Below are positions 7,523 to 15,473 of a stretch of 64,000 nt of DNA, one piece after another. The stretch is from a virus: IMG/VR virus record IMGVR_UViG_3300035183_000841, positions 20,710 through 84,709 of that record; one strand, written 5' to 3'. Both the position numbers and the translations under genes were made by a program. Every line of letters begins with the position of its first letter. Position 1 is the stretch's first letter. Below the pieces are notes generated by a model, which was not told where the DNA came from, did not search any database, and saw only the letters and a program-made list of their open reading frames with translations.

Positions 7523-9074
7523 TTTCAGTGAAGGATTCGTAGAGATCGACCTGGACATCCTAAGTACGCACTCCATCCAGAAAACTGGATTCGATGACCC
7601 ATTCTTCAAAATTCATATTGATGGACTTCCTGATGAGCTTCGCAAGGATATCTCTAAGCTAGAGAAACAGGCAGCACGAGAGGCGAAATCTAAGTCTCTA
7701 GATGCCGAAGCGCTCACCGCATACGATGTCTTCCAGCTCGTGCCTCCGCCATACAACCTGGAGGCTCTCGCCAAGCTCTACGAGAAGAACGCGGCCCACA
7801 ATGCGGCGGTGACCGCTAAGGCCATCAACATCTGTGGTCTCGGGTACGACATCATCAACTCTCCGGAAACCGAGCTGAAGATAGAACGTCTCCAGGGGAG
7901 CAAACAGAAACTCGAGAAGCTCACGACTGAGCTGAAGAAGGAGCGGATACGGCTTCAGCGACTCCTCGAAGAACTCAATGACGATGACGAGTTCTCGGAG
8001 ATTATGGTGAAGATATGGACAGATGTAGAGTCCCTAGGCAATGGGTACCTAGAGATCGGGCGGAACCTTTCCGGCAAGATAGGGTATATCGGCCATATCC
8101 CGGCCCACACGATACGGATACGAGCGAACAGGGACGGGTTCATCCAGGTCGTTGGAAATAGGTACGTATTCTTCAGGAACTTCCGTGATTTGGAAACACC
8201 TAACCCCCTGAAGAACGACCCAAGACCGAATGAGATAATCCACTTCAAGAAGTATTCTCCTAACTCAACCTATTACGGGATCCCCGACATCATCGCTGCC
8301 ATGCCAGCGGTTATGGGCGATGCGATGGCGAAGGAATACAACATAGACTATTTCGAGAACAAGGCTGTCCCGAGGTACGCCTTCATCACCAAAGGGGTCA
8401 GGTTGTCCCAGGAGGCCGAACGTACGCTGAAGGAATATTTCAGGACAGAACTCAAGGGCAAACATCACGGAACCCTGTACATCCCACTCCCAGCTGGAAT
8501 GAACCAGAACGTCGATGCCCGATTCGAGCCCATCGAGGTACGACCTCAGGAACAGTCATTCGTAACCTTCATTAAGGAATCCAGGCTCGAAGTCCTTATG
8601 GCTCACCGTGTTCCGCCGCCCAAGGTGGGCATCTACGAGGACACGAACCTCGCCGTCTCACGGGACGCCGACAGAACGTTCAAGGAGCAGGTCTGCCGAC
8701 CGGAACAGCGGCGGCTGGAAAAGAAGATGAACATCTTCTTCCAAGAACTATCAGGTTCAAGAGCATTCCGACTCAAGTTCAAGGAAGCAGACATCATCGA
8801 TGAGGATGTCCGCAGTCGGTTCCATGACCGATACCTGCGCACCAGGGTCCTCAAACCGAACGAGGTCCGCAACGCGCTCGGGTTCCCGTCCGTCCCCGAA
8901 GGTGAAGACTTCCTCCCCGTGCCCGGAACGGTGTCGGCGGGCAACAACCCGGTCGGACAGGCAGAGGGTAACCGCAGGAAGACCTCCGACAGGCTCCGTC
9001 CGACCGATGGCGGGCCCCTCCAGGCCGAACGCGGGGCGGAACAAGATCGGGGCGCCCCTGAGAGGAGACGATGA
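7512..9074 (+). CDS. Portal protein
   Basis: The 520-residue protein has the portal core. There is an N-terminal arm, a helical segment with YNLEALAKLYEKNAAHNAAV, a stem preceded by a coiled coil (residues about 115-160), WTDVESLGNGYLEIGRN, IIHFKKYSPNSTYYGIPD and the wing/crown region with VLMAHRVPPPKVG. This arrangement is typical of PBSX/HK97-type portals. Twelve copies would form the packaging channel at one capsid vertex, docking the terminase and later the connector. The C-terminal 60 residues are Pro/Gly/charged-rich and probably disordered. Gene order portal, protease, capsid supports the call. Confidence 0.9.
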   Translation: MMDDFSEGFVEIDLDILSTHSIQKTGFDDPFFKIHIDGLPDELRKDISKLEKQAAREAKSKSLDAEALTAYDVFQLVPPPYNLEALAKLYEKNAAHNAAVTAKAINICGLGYDIINSPETELKIERLQGSKQKLEKLTTELKKERIRLQRLLEELNDDDEFSEIMVKIWTDVESLGNGYLEIGRNLSGKIGYIGHIPAHTIRIRANRDGFIQVVGNRYVFFRNFRDLETPNPLKNDPRPNEIIHFKKYSPNSTYYGIPDIIAAMPAVMGDAMAKEYNIDYFENKAVPRYAFITKGVRLSQEAERTLKEYFRTELKGKHHGTLYIPLPAGMNQNVDARFEPIEVRPQEQSFVTFIKESRLEVLMAHRVPPPKVGIYEDTNLAVSRDADRTFKEQVCRPEQRRLEKKMNIFFQELSGSRAFRLKFKEADIIDEDVRSRFHDRYLRTRVLKPNEVRNALGFPSVPEGEDFLPVPGTVSAGNNPVGQAEGNRRKTSDRLRPTDGGPLQAERGAEQDRGAPERRR

Positions 9075-9202
9075 GTGGTGAATCTTGCGGATATCACTGT
9101 CCGGTATGTAACCATTGCTGCGCTTACGTATTGAAGATTTCCGGGCCACAGATAGAGTTGGAGTGTCAACGTTGCGGATGGAGATGGGCAGTAGAGATTT
9201 GA
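9071..9202 (+). CDS. 43-residue zinc-ribbon protein between portal and protease
   Basis: The ATG overlaps the portal stop (ATGA), and the frame encodes 43 residues with two clusters, CPVCNHCC and CQRCGW, plus a further Cys at residue 6. This is a compact zinc-ribbon. GAGGAGA lies just upstream of the ATG. Its role is unknown, but its position inside the head operon and the coupled start support it being real. Confidence 0.7.
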   Translation: MSGESCGYHCPVCNHCCAYVLKISGPQIELECQRCGWRWAVEI

Positions 9203-9242
9203 CATTTGCCTTTTTACTTTAGATGTTTCATCTTCATATTGA

Positions 9243-11330
9243 ATGCCGTACCGTAACGTTGCCGAAGCGGAGAAGAAAAATCCAGGCATCCGCGGACTTT
9301 CGCCCAAGGCGAAACGCGCCTGGGTGGCAGCATTCAACTCGGCCAAAGCCGAGGGAAAAGACGACGAGGCAGCCGCGAAGATCGCCTGGTTCGCGGCGAA
9401 GAGGGTTATGACGAAGATACAGGTACAAGATGACAACCTAGCGATAGGTATCCCATTCGAAAAGATCGACATCAAGAACAGGACGGTAGAGGGTTTCGCG
9501 ACCCTAGATAACATCGATTCATCTGGAGAGATAGTTGATTTCGAAGCTTCCCGACAGGCTTTCCGTAACTGGCTCGGCAATATCCGCGAGATGCACGGCC
9601 CGAAAGCCGTTGGGAAGGCACTCCACGTCGAGGAACGCGACCGGGAAGTCGATGGGAAGAAGTACCGTGGCATGTACGTTAAAGCGTATATCTCCAAGGG
9701 CGCCCAAGACACCTGGGAGAAGATCCTCGACGGGACACTGAAAGGGTTCTCGCTCGGCGGTCGTGTGCTCGAGAAGCGGCCGGAGATCATAAAGTCCGAC
9801 AATGATATCTACGCACGCCGCCAGGTCATGCGGATCACGAAATACACCCTCGGTGAGCTATCGGTGGTGGACAATCCGGCGAACCCGCTTGCCCTGTTCG
9901 ACGGGGTAGAGCGCACATCCCTCGTGAAGTTCGCCGATGGGGCCCTGGAGGCGACCGATGTCCTGGCCGATGACGCTCCCATCGAGCGGTTCATCTTCTA
10001 CTGCGATACGTGTGACGTAGCCAAGGTCGTCTCGGACGTTTCCGATGCGGAATGCCCGACGTGCCCGGAAACCATGATCCACGTGGCGACCACGTACGAG
10101 CGGCCCGATGAAGGAGATATCCGCAAGATGGTGGAAGAGTTCAAGGATAAACTGAGCAAACTACAGGAAGAGGCCGTGGATGATACCGGCAAGGTCACGA
10201 AAGCATCCGTCAACTATCGCGTCGCCGACGGCGGATATTCGTGCGCCGGATGTATGCACTACCTCCAGAACCTCGGCAAATGCGAGAAGGTTGAGTACGA
10301 CATATCCGCGAACTACGTCTGCGATCTCTTCGAGAAACGCGCAGAGCCAGAAGAGATCGAGCCTATCGAGGTGTACGGCAACGTCACCCAGAAATCAGAG
10401 ATGACGGAGGAGGTGTCTCCCCTCATGGACGAGGAAGCCGAAGTGATCGAGAAGCGGGAGTTCTCGGATAAGGAACGTAAACGACTCGCTCGACAGGGGC
10501 TGGCGTTGCCGGATGGGAGTTACCCGATCGTTACGGTAGAAGACCTACAGAACGCCATCCGCGCATACGGTCGAGCCAGTGACAAGGAGAGGGTCAAGCG
10601 TTGGATCATCCGAAGGGCTCGTGCTCTGGGCAGGACGGATCTCCTGCCAGACGAGTGGAAGGTGTCCATGTCGAAGTCTGAAGATCCGGACTTGCAAATG
10701 AACTCTACAGATGATACTAATCTAGTTACTATTTTGGATGAGTTCATAAACGAGATAGTGAACAGGATAAACAAATCTGCCCCTCAGGCTGAACGGGGAG
10801 GTGATCTGGAAACGGTGGATAAGGATTCCCTATCTAGGATTCTGGACATCCTCAAGTCCGCCATCGGCAATGTTGAGGACATCCTTACGAAGGCCGGTAT
10901 CACTCGTCTGAATGATGAGGATGCCGCTGAAGTGGACCACGTTGAGGATGTATCGTTGCCCGCTGCGTCTGCCGACGCGGCCCCAGGAAAGGTCGATACG
11001 GACGGCGTTGGGGCAACCCAGGAGACGTTTGCCGAAACTCCTGGAGAGACGAACGTTCTCCCGCATGCCTTCGGCAAGGCCGAGGGTTCTGATGAGGAGA
11101 CGGAGAGTCTCGTGAAGGCGGTCATCACCGAGGAGATCGGCAAACTTGCAGGGAAACTGGACACCGCTTTCGAGGCTATCGAACAGCGTTTCTCTGAGTT
11201 CGCAGAGCGCATGGAGAAGCTTGAGAACAGCGGTGCTGGTAAGAAGTCTAGCGAAGTAAATGTCTCAGAAGAACTGAAGAAGTCCCGCGATTCGTTCTGG
11301 GGTGGAAAGTTCTTCTCGGGGGATATCTAA
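9243..11330 (+). CDS. ChaB-domain / capsid maturation protease fusion (XkdF-like)
   Basis: The 695-residue protein appears to be a fusion of several domains. Residues 1-55 resemble ChaB (MPYRNVAEAEKKNPG, KIAWFAAKR). Residues about 60-220 are a prohead protease of the HK97/XkdF type, with His in ALHVEERD and the nucleophile Ser in KGFSLGG. A zinc-ribbon (CDTC...CPTC) and a four-Cys segment (CAGCMHY...CEK...CDLF) come next. Residues about 400-475 (FSDKERKRLARQGLALPDG...GRTDLLP) resemble a helical domain often fused to phage head proteins. The Glu/Ser-rich, coiled C-terminus could be the scaffold, since no separate scaffold gene lies before the capsid gene. No ribosome site precedes the ATG. A TTGACA lies at 9199, but no good -10 follows. 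Confidence 0.8.
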   Translation: MPYRNVAEAEKKNPGIRGLSPKAKRAWVAAFNSAKAEGKDDEAAAKIAWFAAKRVMTKIQVQDDNLAIGIPFEKIDIKNRTVEGFATLDNIDSSGEIVDFEASRQAFRNWLGNIREMHGPKAVGKALHVEERDREVDGKKYRGMYVKAYISKGAQDTWEKILDGTLKGFSLGGRVLEKRPEIIKSDNDIYARRQVMRITKYTLGELSVVDNPANPLALFDGVERTSLVKFADGALEATDVLADDAPIERFIFYCDTCDVAKVVSDVSDAECPTCPETMIHVATTYERPDEGDIRKMVEEFKDKLSKLQEEAVDDTGKVTKASVNYRVADGGYSCAGCMHYLQNLGKCEKVEYDISANYVCDLFEKRAEPEEIEPIEVYGNVTQKSEMTEEVSPLMDEEAEVIEKREFSDKERKRLARQGLALPDGSYPIVTVEDLQNAIRAYGRASDKERVKRWIIRRARALGRTDLLPDEWKVSMSKSEDPDLQMNSTDDTNLVTILDEFINEIVNRINKSAPQAERGGDLETVDKDSLSRILDILKSAIGNVEDILTKAGITRLNDEDAAEVDHVEDVSLPAASADAAPGKVDTDGVGATQETFAETPGETNVLPHAFGKAEGSDEETESLVKAVITEEIGKLAGKLDTAFEAIEQRFSEFAERMEKLENSGAGKKSSEVNVSEELKKSRDSFWGGKFFSGDI

Positions 11331-11353
11331 AAAGGAGGTGAATCAGTAAAAAA

Positions 11354-12340
11354 TTGGACACTAGCGAACTGCTTCAGAAGGTAGTCGATACAACGCTAGT
11401 TGGCTCCGGCGGTGGCGGTATCCTCAACCCGGAACAGGCAGACCGATTCATCGACTACATGGTCGACAACGGCGTCCTGACGAAGGAAGCCCGTGTCGTT
11501 CGGATGAACGCTCCGGTGAGGGAGATTGACCGTATCGGACTAGGGACCAGGCTAGCCCGACTCGCAACGGAGAACGTCGATGATGGCGTCAACGCTGCCC
11601 CTACGTTCTCGAAAATCGCTCTCCAGACCGTGAAGATCCGTCTCGACTGGCGACTCACATCTGAATCACTGGAGGACAACATCGAGCGAGATGACCTTGA
11701 GGACCACGTTGCACGGATGATGGCAACCCAGCTCGGCAACGACCTGGAAGACCTGTACATCAACGGAGATGTGGCCAGCTCGAACGCACTGCTCAAGGCA
11801 CTCGATGGGTGGCGGAAGCTGAGCCTCAACAGCGCCCATGTCGTCGGCAACCCGTCTCAGAGCGGCACGTACAAGCTCTCTAAGGAGACCTTCAACGCTG
11901 CTCTCAAGGCGATGCCGAACAAGTACATGCAGCGCAGGGCTGACCTACGGTGGTACACCGGGTCCGGGGTCCTTCAGGACTTCCTGAACGGGCTGACCGA
12001 CCGGTCGACACCTCTCGGTGACGCCGTAATCTTCGGCACTCCCGGCGGGACCCAGGGTGGCGGCCTAACTTCGATTCGCCCCTTCGGAATCCCCCTCGTG
12101 GAGGTCCCTCTGTTCGACTCAACGCTGAGCGGCACCTACTCCGGTGCTTCGGGGAACCACAGTTACGTAGAGCTGACCTTCCCGCAGAACCGTATCGTGG
12201 GCATCCAGCGCGAGATCAAGGTCTACCGCGAGTTCATGCGGCGCACCGATGCCGTCGAGTTCACCGTCTACACCCGTGTAGCGGTGGCGACGGAAAATCT
12301 CGACGCCCTCGTGTACGTCAAGGATGTCAAGCTCCAGTAA
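11354..12340 (+). CDS. Major capsid protein (HK97 fold)
   Basis: The 328-residue protein follows the protease and has the features of an HK97-fold major capsid protein: an N-terminal helix, an acidic spine helix around LESLEDNIERDDLEDHVARMMATQLGND without long interruptions, a glycine-rich loop (GTPGGTQGGG) and a C-terminal RIVGIQREIKVYREFMRR strand. It assembles the icosahedral shell. The start is odd. A perfect AAAGGAGGTGA (11331-11341) precedes it, but the first usable codon in frame is TTG at 11354, 12 nt after that match; ATC at 11342 directly abuts it. TTG is chosen with reservation. Confidence 0.88.
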   Translation: MDTSELLQKVVDTTLVGSGGGGILNPEQADRFIDYMVDNGVLTKEARVVRMNAPVREIDRIGLGTRLARLATENVDDGVNAAPTFSKIALQTVKIRLDWRLTSESLEDNIERDDLEDHVARMMATQLGNDLEDLYINGDVASSNALLKALDGWRKLSLNSAHVVGNPSQSGTYKLSKETFNAALKAMPNKYMQRRADLRWYTGSGVLQDFLNGLTDRSTPLGDAVIFGTPGGTQGGGLTSIRPFGIPLVEVPLFDSTLSGTYSGASGNHSYVELTFPQNRIVGIQREIKVYREFMRRTDAVEFTVYTRVAVATENLDALVYVKDVKLQ

Positions 12341-12383
12341 CCGAACCGGGATAGCCTAGAGGCTAGATAAAAACAGCAAAGGT

Positions 12384-12419
12384 AAGTACGGCGGCAAGTC
12401 AGATCTTGTCGCCGTACTT
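12384..12419 (+). terminator. Stem-loop after the capsid gene
   Basis: A 15-bp stem (12384-12398 with 12405-12419, one G-U pair) closes a 6-nt loop. It follows the capsid stop by about 45 nt. There is no U-run after the stem, which resembles the U-less terminators described for actinobacteria. It could equally protect the capsid mRNA 3' end. Confidence 0.7.
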
Positions 12420-12439
12420 TCATCTAGCTGGCGCGACCA

Positions 12440-12448
12440 TGCTATACT
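12440..12448 (+). promoter_or_regulatory. Extended -10 promoter for the 12540 gene
   Basis: TGCTATACT at 12440-12448 is an extended -10 element (TGN plus TATACT). The -35 region is weak. The predicted +1 (12455) coincides with the first base of a long inverted repeat. The element sits between a terminator and the next gene, the right place for a promoter. Confidence 0.65.
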
Positions 12449-12454
12449 GACCAT

Positions 12455-12520
12455 GCAAGAGGGAACCCTCTCGCTCCTGCGTTGCGGGGGCGACTGGCCG
12501 GAGAAGGGGTTCCCTCTTGC
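12455..12520 (+). promoter_or_regulatory. 5'-terminal mRNA hairpin (leader)
   Basis: A perfect 14-nt inverted repeat, GCAAGAGGGAACCC (12455-12468) and GGGTTCCCTCTTGC (12507-12520), would fold the first 66 nt of the transcript. It ends about 8 nt before the TGGAGG ribosome site. The inner 38 nt are GC-rich and may fold further. Its position exactly at +1 suggests mRNA stabilisation or translation control. Confidence 0.7.
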
Positions 12521-12539
12521 TCATTTCTGGAGGTACACC

Positions 12540-13016
12540 ATGCGAGAAGACCTGGAGAAGCGGCTGCTCGGGATTAAGCCACGGTTCTTCGCTGGCATCG
12601 ACTACCCGAAGTCATCCCTCATGGTGTTCGGGTTCGAATGCGGGGACGGGTGGTTCCATCTTATAGAGGAACTGCTCCTTGCCGCGAAACAACGAGTCGA
12701 AGCCGGCGGATGGGGGTCATTCAGGGTCGTCCAGGTTAAAGAGAAGTTCGGTGGGCTGAGGTTCTACTACGAGGGCGGCGATGAGCATTTCGCCGGTATG
12801 GTGGAGATGGCGGAAAGGTTGAGCTTCCGTATATGTGAGGCATGCGGAGCGTGGGCTACTGAGACGAGGATAGCTCGTGACCCCGAAACAGGAGAACCTA
12901 GAGGTTATTGGGTCGCAACGCTGTGTGCCGAACACCACCGAATGAGGGATTCCGGGCTCAAGAGAGGAGAGGTGCCCAGCTCGGCCGCTCCAGCGTTCGA
13001 ACAGGGGAACGATTAA
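12540..13016 (+). CDS. Hypothetical protein with CxxC pair
   Basis: The 158-residue protein is not assigned. It has conserved-looking blocks FGFECGDGWFHLIEEL and VVQVKEKFGGLRFYYEGGDE, and a CEAC...C...H pattern (SFRICEACGAW, TLCAEHH) that could bind zinc. Similar proteins with the VKEKFGGLRFY segment occur widely in phages, with unknown function. TGGAGG lies 7 nt before the ATG at 12540, so the longer frame from 12453, which runs through the leader hairpin, is rejected. It has its own promoter and a structured leader. Confidence 0.7.
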   Translation: MREDLEKRLLGIKPRFFAGIDYPKSSLMVFGFECGDGWFHLIEELLLAAKQRVEAGGWGSFRVVQVKEKFGGLRFYYEGGDEHFAGMVEMAERLSFRICEACGAWATETRIARDPETGEPRGYWVATLCAEHHRMRDSGLKRGEVPSSAAPAFEQGND

Positions 13017-13029
13017 GTCGTAGGCTCCT

Positions 13030-13111
13030 TGATATACTGGCCGCGCCTTCCGAATGGAAGAGCCCCTCTCCCTGGGGGCGGGATGGTATCGTGGCCCGTC
13101 ATCCCGCCCCC
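13030..13111 (+). promoter_or_regulatory. Extended -10 promoter followed by hairpins, no gene of its own
   Basis: TGATATACT at 13030-13038 is an extended -10. The predicted transcript begins near 13045. It could fold CTTCC-GAAT-GGAAG (13047-13060) and a perfect 11-bp stem, GGGGGCGGGAT (13074-13084) with ATCCCGCCCCC (13101-13111). No ORF follows before the next promoter at 13147, so the product may be a short RNA of about 100 nt or an extra leader. The hairpins may also terminate the upstream gene. Confidence 0.5.
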
Positions 13112-13146
13112 TCCTCCTCAGAGGGTTGCAATAAGTATGTAAGTGG

Positions 13147-13247
13147 TGCTAAAATGAATATGCAATGGGGCGTCTTTATGGGGCCTTTGGTGCGGTTGTC
13201 GTCCCCGAACGCCTCTGCCGTGTCGGAGGCCCCATATGGACGCCCCA
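13147..13247 (+). promoter_or_regulatory. Extended -10 promoter plus nested leader hairpin
   Basis: TGCTAAAAT at 13147-13155 is an extended -10, and +1 would be near 13162. The leader contains nested perfect inverted repeats: TGGGGCGTC (13166-13174) with GACGCCCCA (13239-13247), and inside it ATGGGGCCT (13178-13186) with AGGCCCCAT (13227-13235). The structure ends about 9 nt before the ribosome site ACAGGAGGG of the next gene. Confidence 0.65.
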
Positions 13248-13265
13248 AGTTAAGACAGGAGGGCT

Positions 13266-13577
13266 ATGGAAATCTTCGAAGTGCCGGAAGGCAGTTGGTA
13301 TGATGAATCTAGTTTCACCGTCTCCAGCGATGGGGCGGTGTTCGTGTGGGGCAATAACCGTGTCCTTGGTTACGCCCCCCTCATCTCTGCCATAGATTCA
13401 GAGGAATACATCGAATCACTGGAGCAGTCGAAAATCCAGTACCGTTCCGATCTCAAGCCGATGATGTGGATCGACCTTACTGGCAAGACTTGCTCGATAT
13501 GCGACGCACCTGCGGCGAGTTTCATCCGGTTCGATGACGGAGATTACGAGTACTTCTGCGAACGTTGCTCGTGCTAA
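13266..13577 (+). CDS. Hypothetical protein with C-terminal CxxC motifs
   Basis: The 103-residue acidic protein has CSICDAPAASFIRFDDGDYEYFC at its C-terminus followed by CSC, giving a CxxC...CxxC zinc-binding arrangement. The N-terminal part (FTVSSDGAVFVWGNN) looks like a small beta domain. The function is unknown. AGGAGGG lies 6 nt upstream of the ATG, and the gene is the first after a structured leader. Confidence 0.65.
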   Translation: MEIFEVPEGSWYDESSFTVSSDGAVFVWGNNRVLGYAPLISAIDSEEYIESLEQSKIQYRSDLKPMMWIDLTGKTCSICDAPAASFIRFDDGDYEYFCERCSC

Positions 13578-13590
13578 GGAGGGAGTGGGC

Positions 13591-13986
13591 ATGGCGAAAG
13601 ACGCTGTAACCAGCGAAGATGTTCGTCCCCGGAGGGGCGATGCTGAGAAAGTCCTTGGAGGCCCCCCACCAGAAGAGGATGCCGATGTGGCTGGGACCAA
13701 CGTCGGCGCTGACACCGTAGAGGCCATCCAGGAGATGGCGAAGAAGGAAGAACAAAAGCTCCGTCAAGAGCAGACCAGGAAAGTTCTCGAAGAAGCTGCG
13801 CTACCTGGTCGCGTCTTGCTGAAGATGGAGCGCAAGAACTCTTCCTGGACCACCCGTTCCGGCGTGATCTTCACCCAGGAACACCCCTTCCAGCTCGTCC
13901 CCGAAGAAGAGGTCGAGGAGTTGGTGCGCGAAGGTGGTTTCCGCAGGGCAGATCCCCAAGAGGTCGTCTACTTCTACGCGTCATAA
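13591..13986 (+). CDS. Hypothetical head-region protein
   Basis: The 131-residue acidic protein has a Pro/Gly/acidic N-terminus, a coiled middle (residues 45-75) and a small beta-rich C-terminal domain (SGVIFTQEHPFQLVPEEEVEELV...GGFRRADPQEVVYFY). That C-terminal pattern is common in small phage head-associated proteins, but I cannot name it. AAGGAGGG (13576-13583) is spaced for ATG 13591. Confidence 0.6.
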   Translation: MAKDAVTSEDVRPRRGDAEKVLGGPPPEEDADVAGTNVGADTVEAIQEMAKKEEQKLRQEQTRKVLEEAALPGRVLLKMERKNSSWTTRSGVIFTQEHPFQLVPEEEVEELVREGGFRRADPQEVVYFYAS

Positions 13987-14005
13987 GCACAGAAAGTCCA
14001 TAGCC

Positions 14006-15118
14006 TTGAACATCGAGCAGAACATCAACGGGCATATAGTTCATACCGTTACGAGCTATGATGAATACCTCCTGGAGGGAATCGTCCAGAAGTACGGTTT
14101 GAATCATCGGGTCCTCAGGGCGAAACATTCCGACTTCGGGATAGAGGAGATAGCCGCTCTTCTGCCTGGCTATTCGAAGGTCCTCAGCGTGAAGACCGAT
14201 ACCGAACACGCTATCTTCCTCCACAAGAACAACGAAGAGTTAGTGAACGTCTACATCACGCCATCTCGGATGGTGAACCTCGTCGTCTGCGCCGTAGATA
14301 GTCGCGCAGAAGACATCATGAACCGTCTCTTGGGGCACCTACCGAGCCCGGTGGTCGGCGATGATAGCGTCCTCGTGAGGTTCTGGCATCTAGGGAGGTA
14401 CGCGGAATCCTACGACAGACGGATCGAGGTCCCGTCATTCGACTCGATAGTGCATAATTATGCGAAGTCTACGACTAGGCCAGCGCTGGAAGCACTTTTC
14501 AAGCGCTTCCTCCCAGATGCGGCGCAAGGGGGCAAACTCATCTTGTGGCACGGCGATCCTGGCACAGGGAAGACATATGCCCTGAGAGCGCTCGCCAGGG
14601 AATGGCGGGATTGGTGTAGGTTTCACTATATCCTTGACCCGGAGAACTTCTTCGGGTCAAACGCCTCCTACATGCTCGAAGTCCTCTTGCAGGAACATTT
14701 CGAAGACGACCTGTGGAAACTCGTGGTTTGCGAAGATACCGGCGAGCTCCTTTCCAGGACCGCTAAGGCCGAAACTGGTCAAGGGTTGTCGAGGCTCCTG
14801 AACCTCTGTGATGGGCTCATCGGGCAGGGCTTGAAGATCCTCATCCTGATTACTACCAATGAAGATCTGGGGCGCCTCCATCCAGCGGTGACGAGGCCGG
14901 GCAGATGCGTGGCCGATATCACGTTCCAGCCGTTCCAAGACAGTGAGGCTGCGGAGTGGTTGGAGGCGCATGGCGTTCCTCATGACGGCCATCGCCCCAG
15001 ACTTCTTGCTGAACTTTATGATATTATAAACAAGCAACAAATCAGAGATGACACCCCGGTGAAGCCTGTAGGGTTCGCACCGATAGACCTCACCGAGATG
15101 GTTATGGAGAAACGATGA
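14006..15118 (+). CDS. AAA-family ATPase
   Basis: The 370-residue protein has a Walker A motif HGDPGTGKTYALRAL, a Walker B-like LVVCEDTGELL, a sensor-1-like ILITTNEDLGRLHPAVTRPGR and an arginine-finger region. This is an AAA+ remodelling ATPase. The N-terminal about 170 residues are a separate domain of the kind found in bacterial DUF5925-type proteins. The target is unknown; chaperone-like or proteolysis-adaptor roles are possible. TTG at 14006 is chosen, since the upstream frame (from 13934) only overlaps the preceding gene. Its stop overlaps the next small gene. Confidence 0.75.
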   Translation: MNIEQNINGHIVHTVTSYDEYLLEGIVQKYGLNHRVLRAKHSDFGIEEIAALLPGYSKVLSVKTDTEHAIFLHKNNEELVNVYITPSRMVNLVVCAVDSRAEDIMNRLLGHLPSPVVGDDSVLVRFWHLGRYAESYDRRIEVPSFDSIVHNYAKSTTRPALEALFKRFLPDAAQGGKLILWHGDPGTGKTYALRALAREWRDWCRFHYILDPENFFGSNASYMLEVLLQEHFEDDLWKLVVCEDTGELLSRTAKAETGQGLSRLLNLCDGLIGQGLKILILITTNEDLGRLHPAVTRPGRCVADITFQPFQDSEAAEWLEAHGVPHDGHRPRLLAELYDIINKQQIRDDTPVKPVGFAPIDLTEMVMEKR

Positions 15119-15225
15119 ATATCGGAGAATTCGAAAGGGAGATCTGGGTGCCTGAACCAGAAGATGTTCCAATGCTTATCCCAGACAAGGAAGACGAACG
15201 AGAGAAAGAACCAGTTCCTGTATGA
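15115..15225 (+). CDS. 36-residue Pro/Glu-rich peptide
   Basis: This tiny ORF starts in an ATGA overlap with the AAA gene. The product (EFEREIWVPEPEDVPMLIP...) is acidic and proline-rich and resembles short disordered peptides conserved in other actinobacterial phages. The coupled start and its place in a tightly packed small-gene run support it. The function is unknown. Confidence 0.5.
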   Translation: MNIGEFEREIWVPEPEDVPMLIPDKEDEREKEPVPV

Positions 15226-15344
15226 GGAGAAAGAAGAATCAAGACCCTCGAGAGTTAGAGAAGAGGGTCAGTGACCTCATCGAAAGAGTGAAGGCGATAA
15301 GAGAATCAGTGAAGGAGTTGATTGAACTTGTCAGCGGTAGATGA
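15222..15344 (+). CDS. 40-residue helical basic peptide
   Basis: This ORF starts in an ATGA overlap with the previous one and encodes a single amphipathic helix rich in Lys, Arg and Glu (LEKRVSDLIERVKAIRE), a probable coiled coil. The function is unknown. Support comes from coupling and the absence of any other gene here. Confidence 0.45.
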   Translation: MRRKKNQDPRELEKRVSDLIERVKAIRESVKELIELVSGR

Positions 15345-15471
15345 GATAAAGCCCTGTGACAGATGCGGCGGTAAAGATTTCCCAGTATATCCTTGTCTCT
15401 GCGGCAAAGAGTTTTGCGCTTGGTGTGATTTCAGGCATTCCGATTGGTGTTTGATCCTGCATGACCGCTAG
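15328..15471 (+). CDS. 47-residue zinc-finger protein
   Basis: A TTG start 9 nt after AAGGAG (15312-15317) opens a 47-residue frame with CDRCGG, CLCGKEFCAWC and a His/Cys tail, seven cysteines in all. The pattern resembles a cross-brace or AN1/RING-like zinc finger. The function is unknown. It overlaps its upstream neighbour by 17 nt. Confidence 0.55.
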   Translation: MSAVDEIKPCDRCGGKDFPVYPCLCGKEFCAWCDFRHSDWCLILHDR

Positions 15472-15473
15472 CT

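Noticed and set aside
9199-9226. TTGACA-based promoter before the protease gene
   Set aside because: The -35 match is perfect, but no TANNNT lies at 15-19 nt; the best option (TAGATG) is poor.
8633-9802. 389-codon minus-strand frame
   Set aside because: It is antisense to the portal end and the protease gene. The Ser-rich translation without motifs marks it as a shadow.
12453-12539. N-terminal extension of the 12540 gene
   Set aside because: It covers the promoter-proximal hairpin and lacks a ribosome site, while TGGAGG fits ATG 12540.
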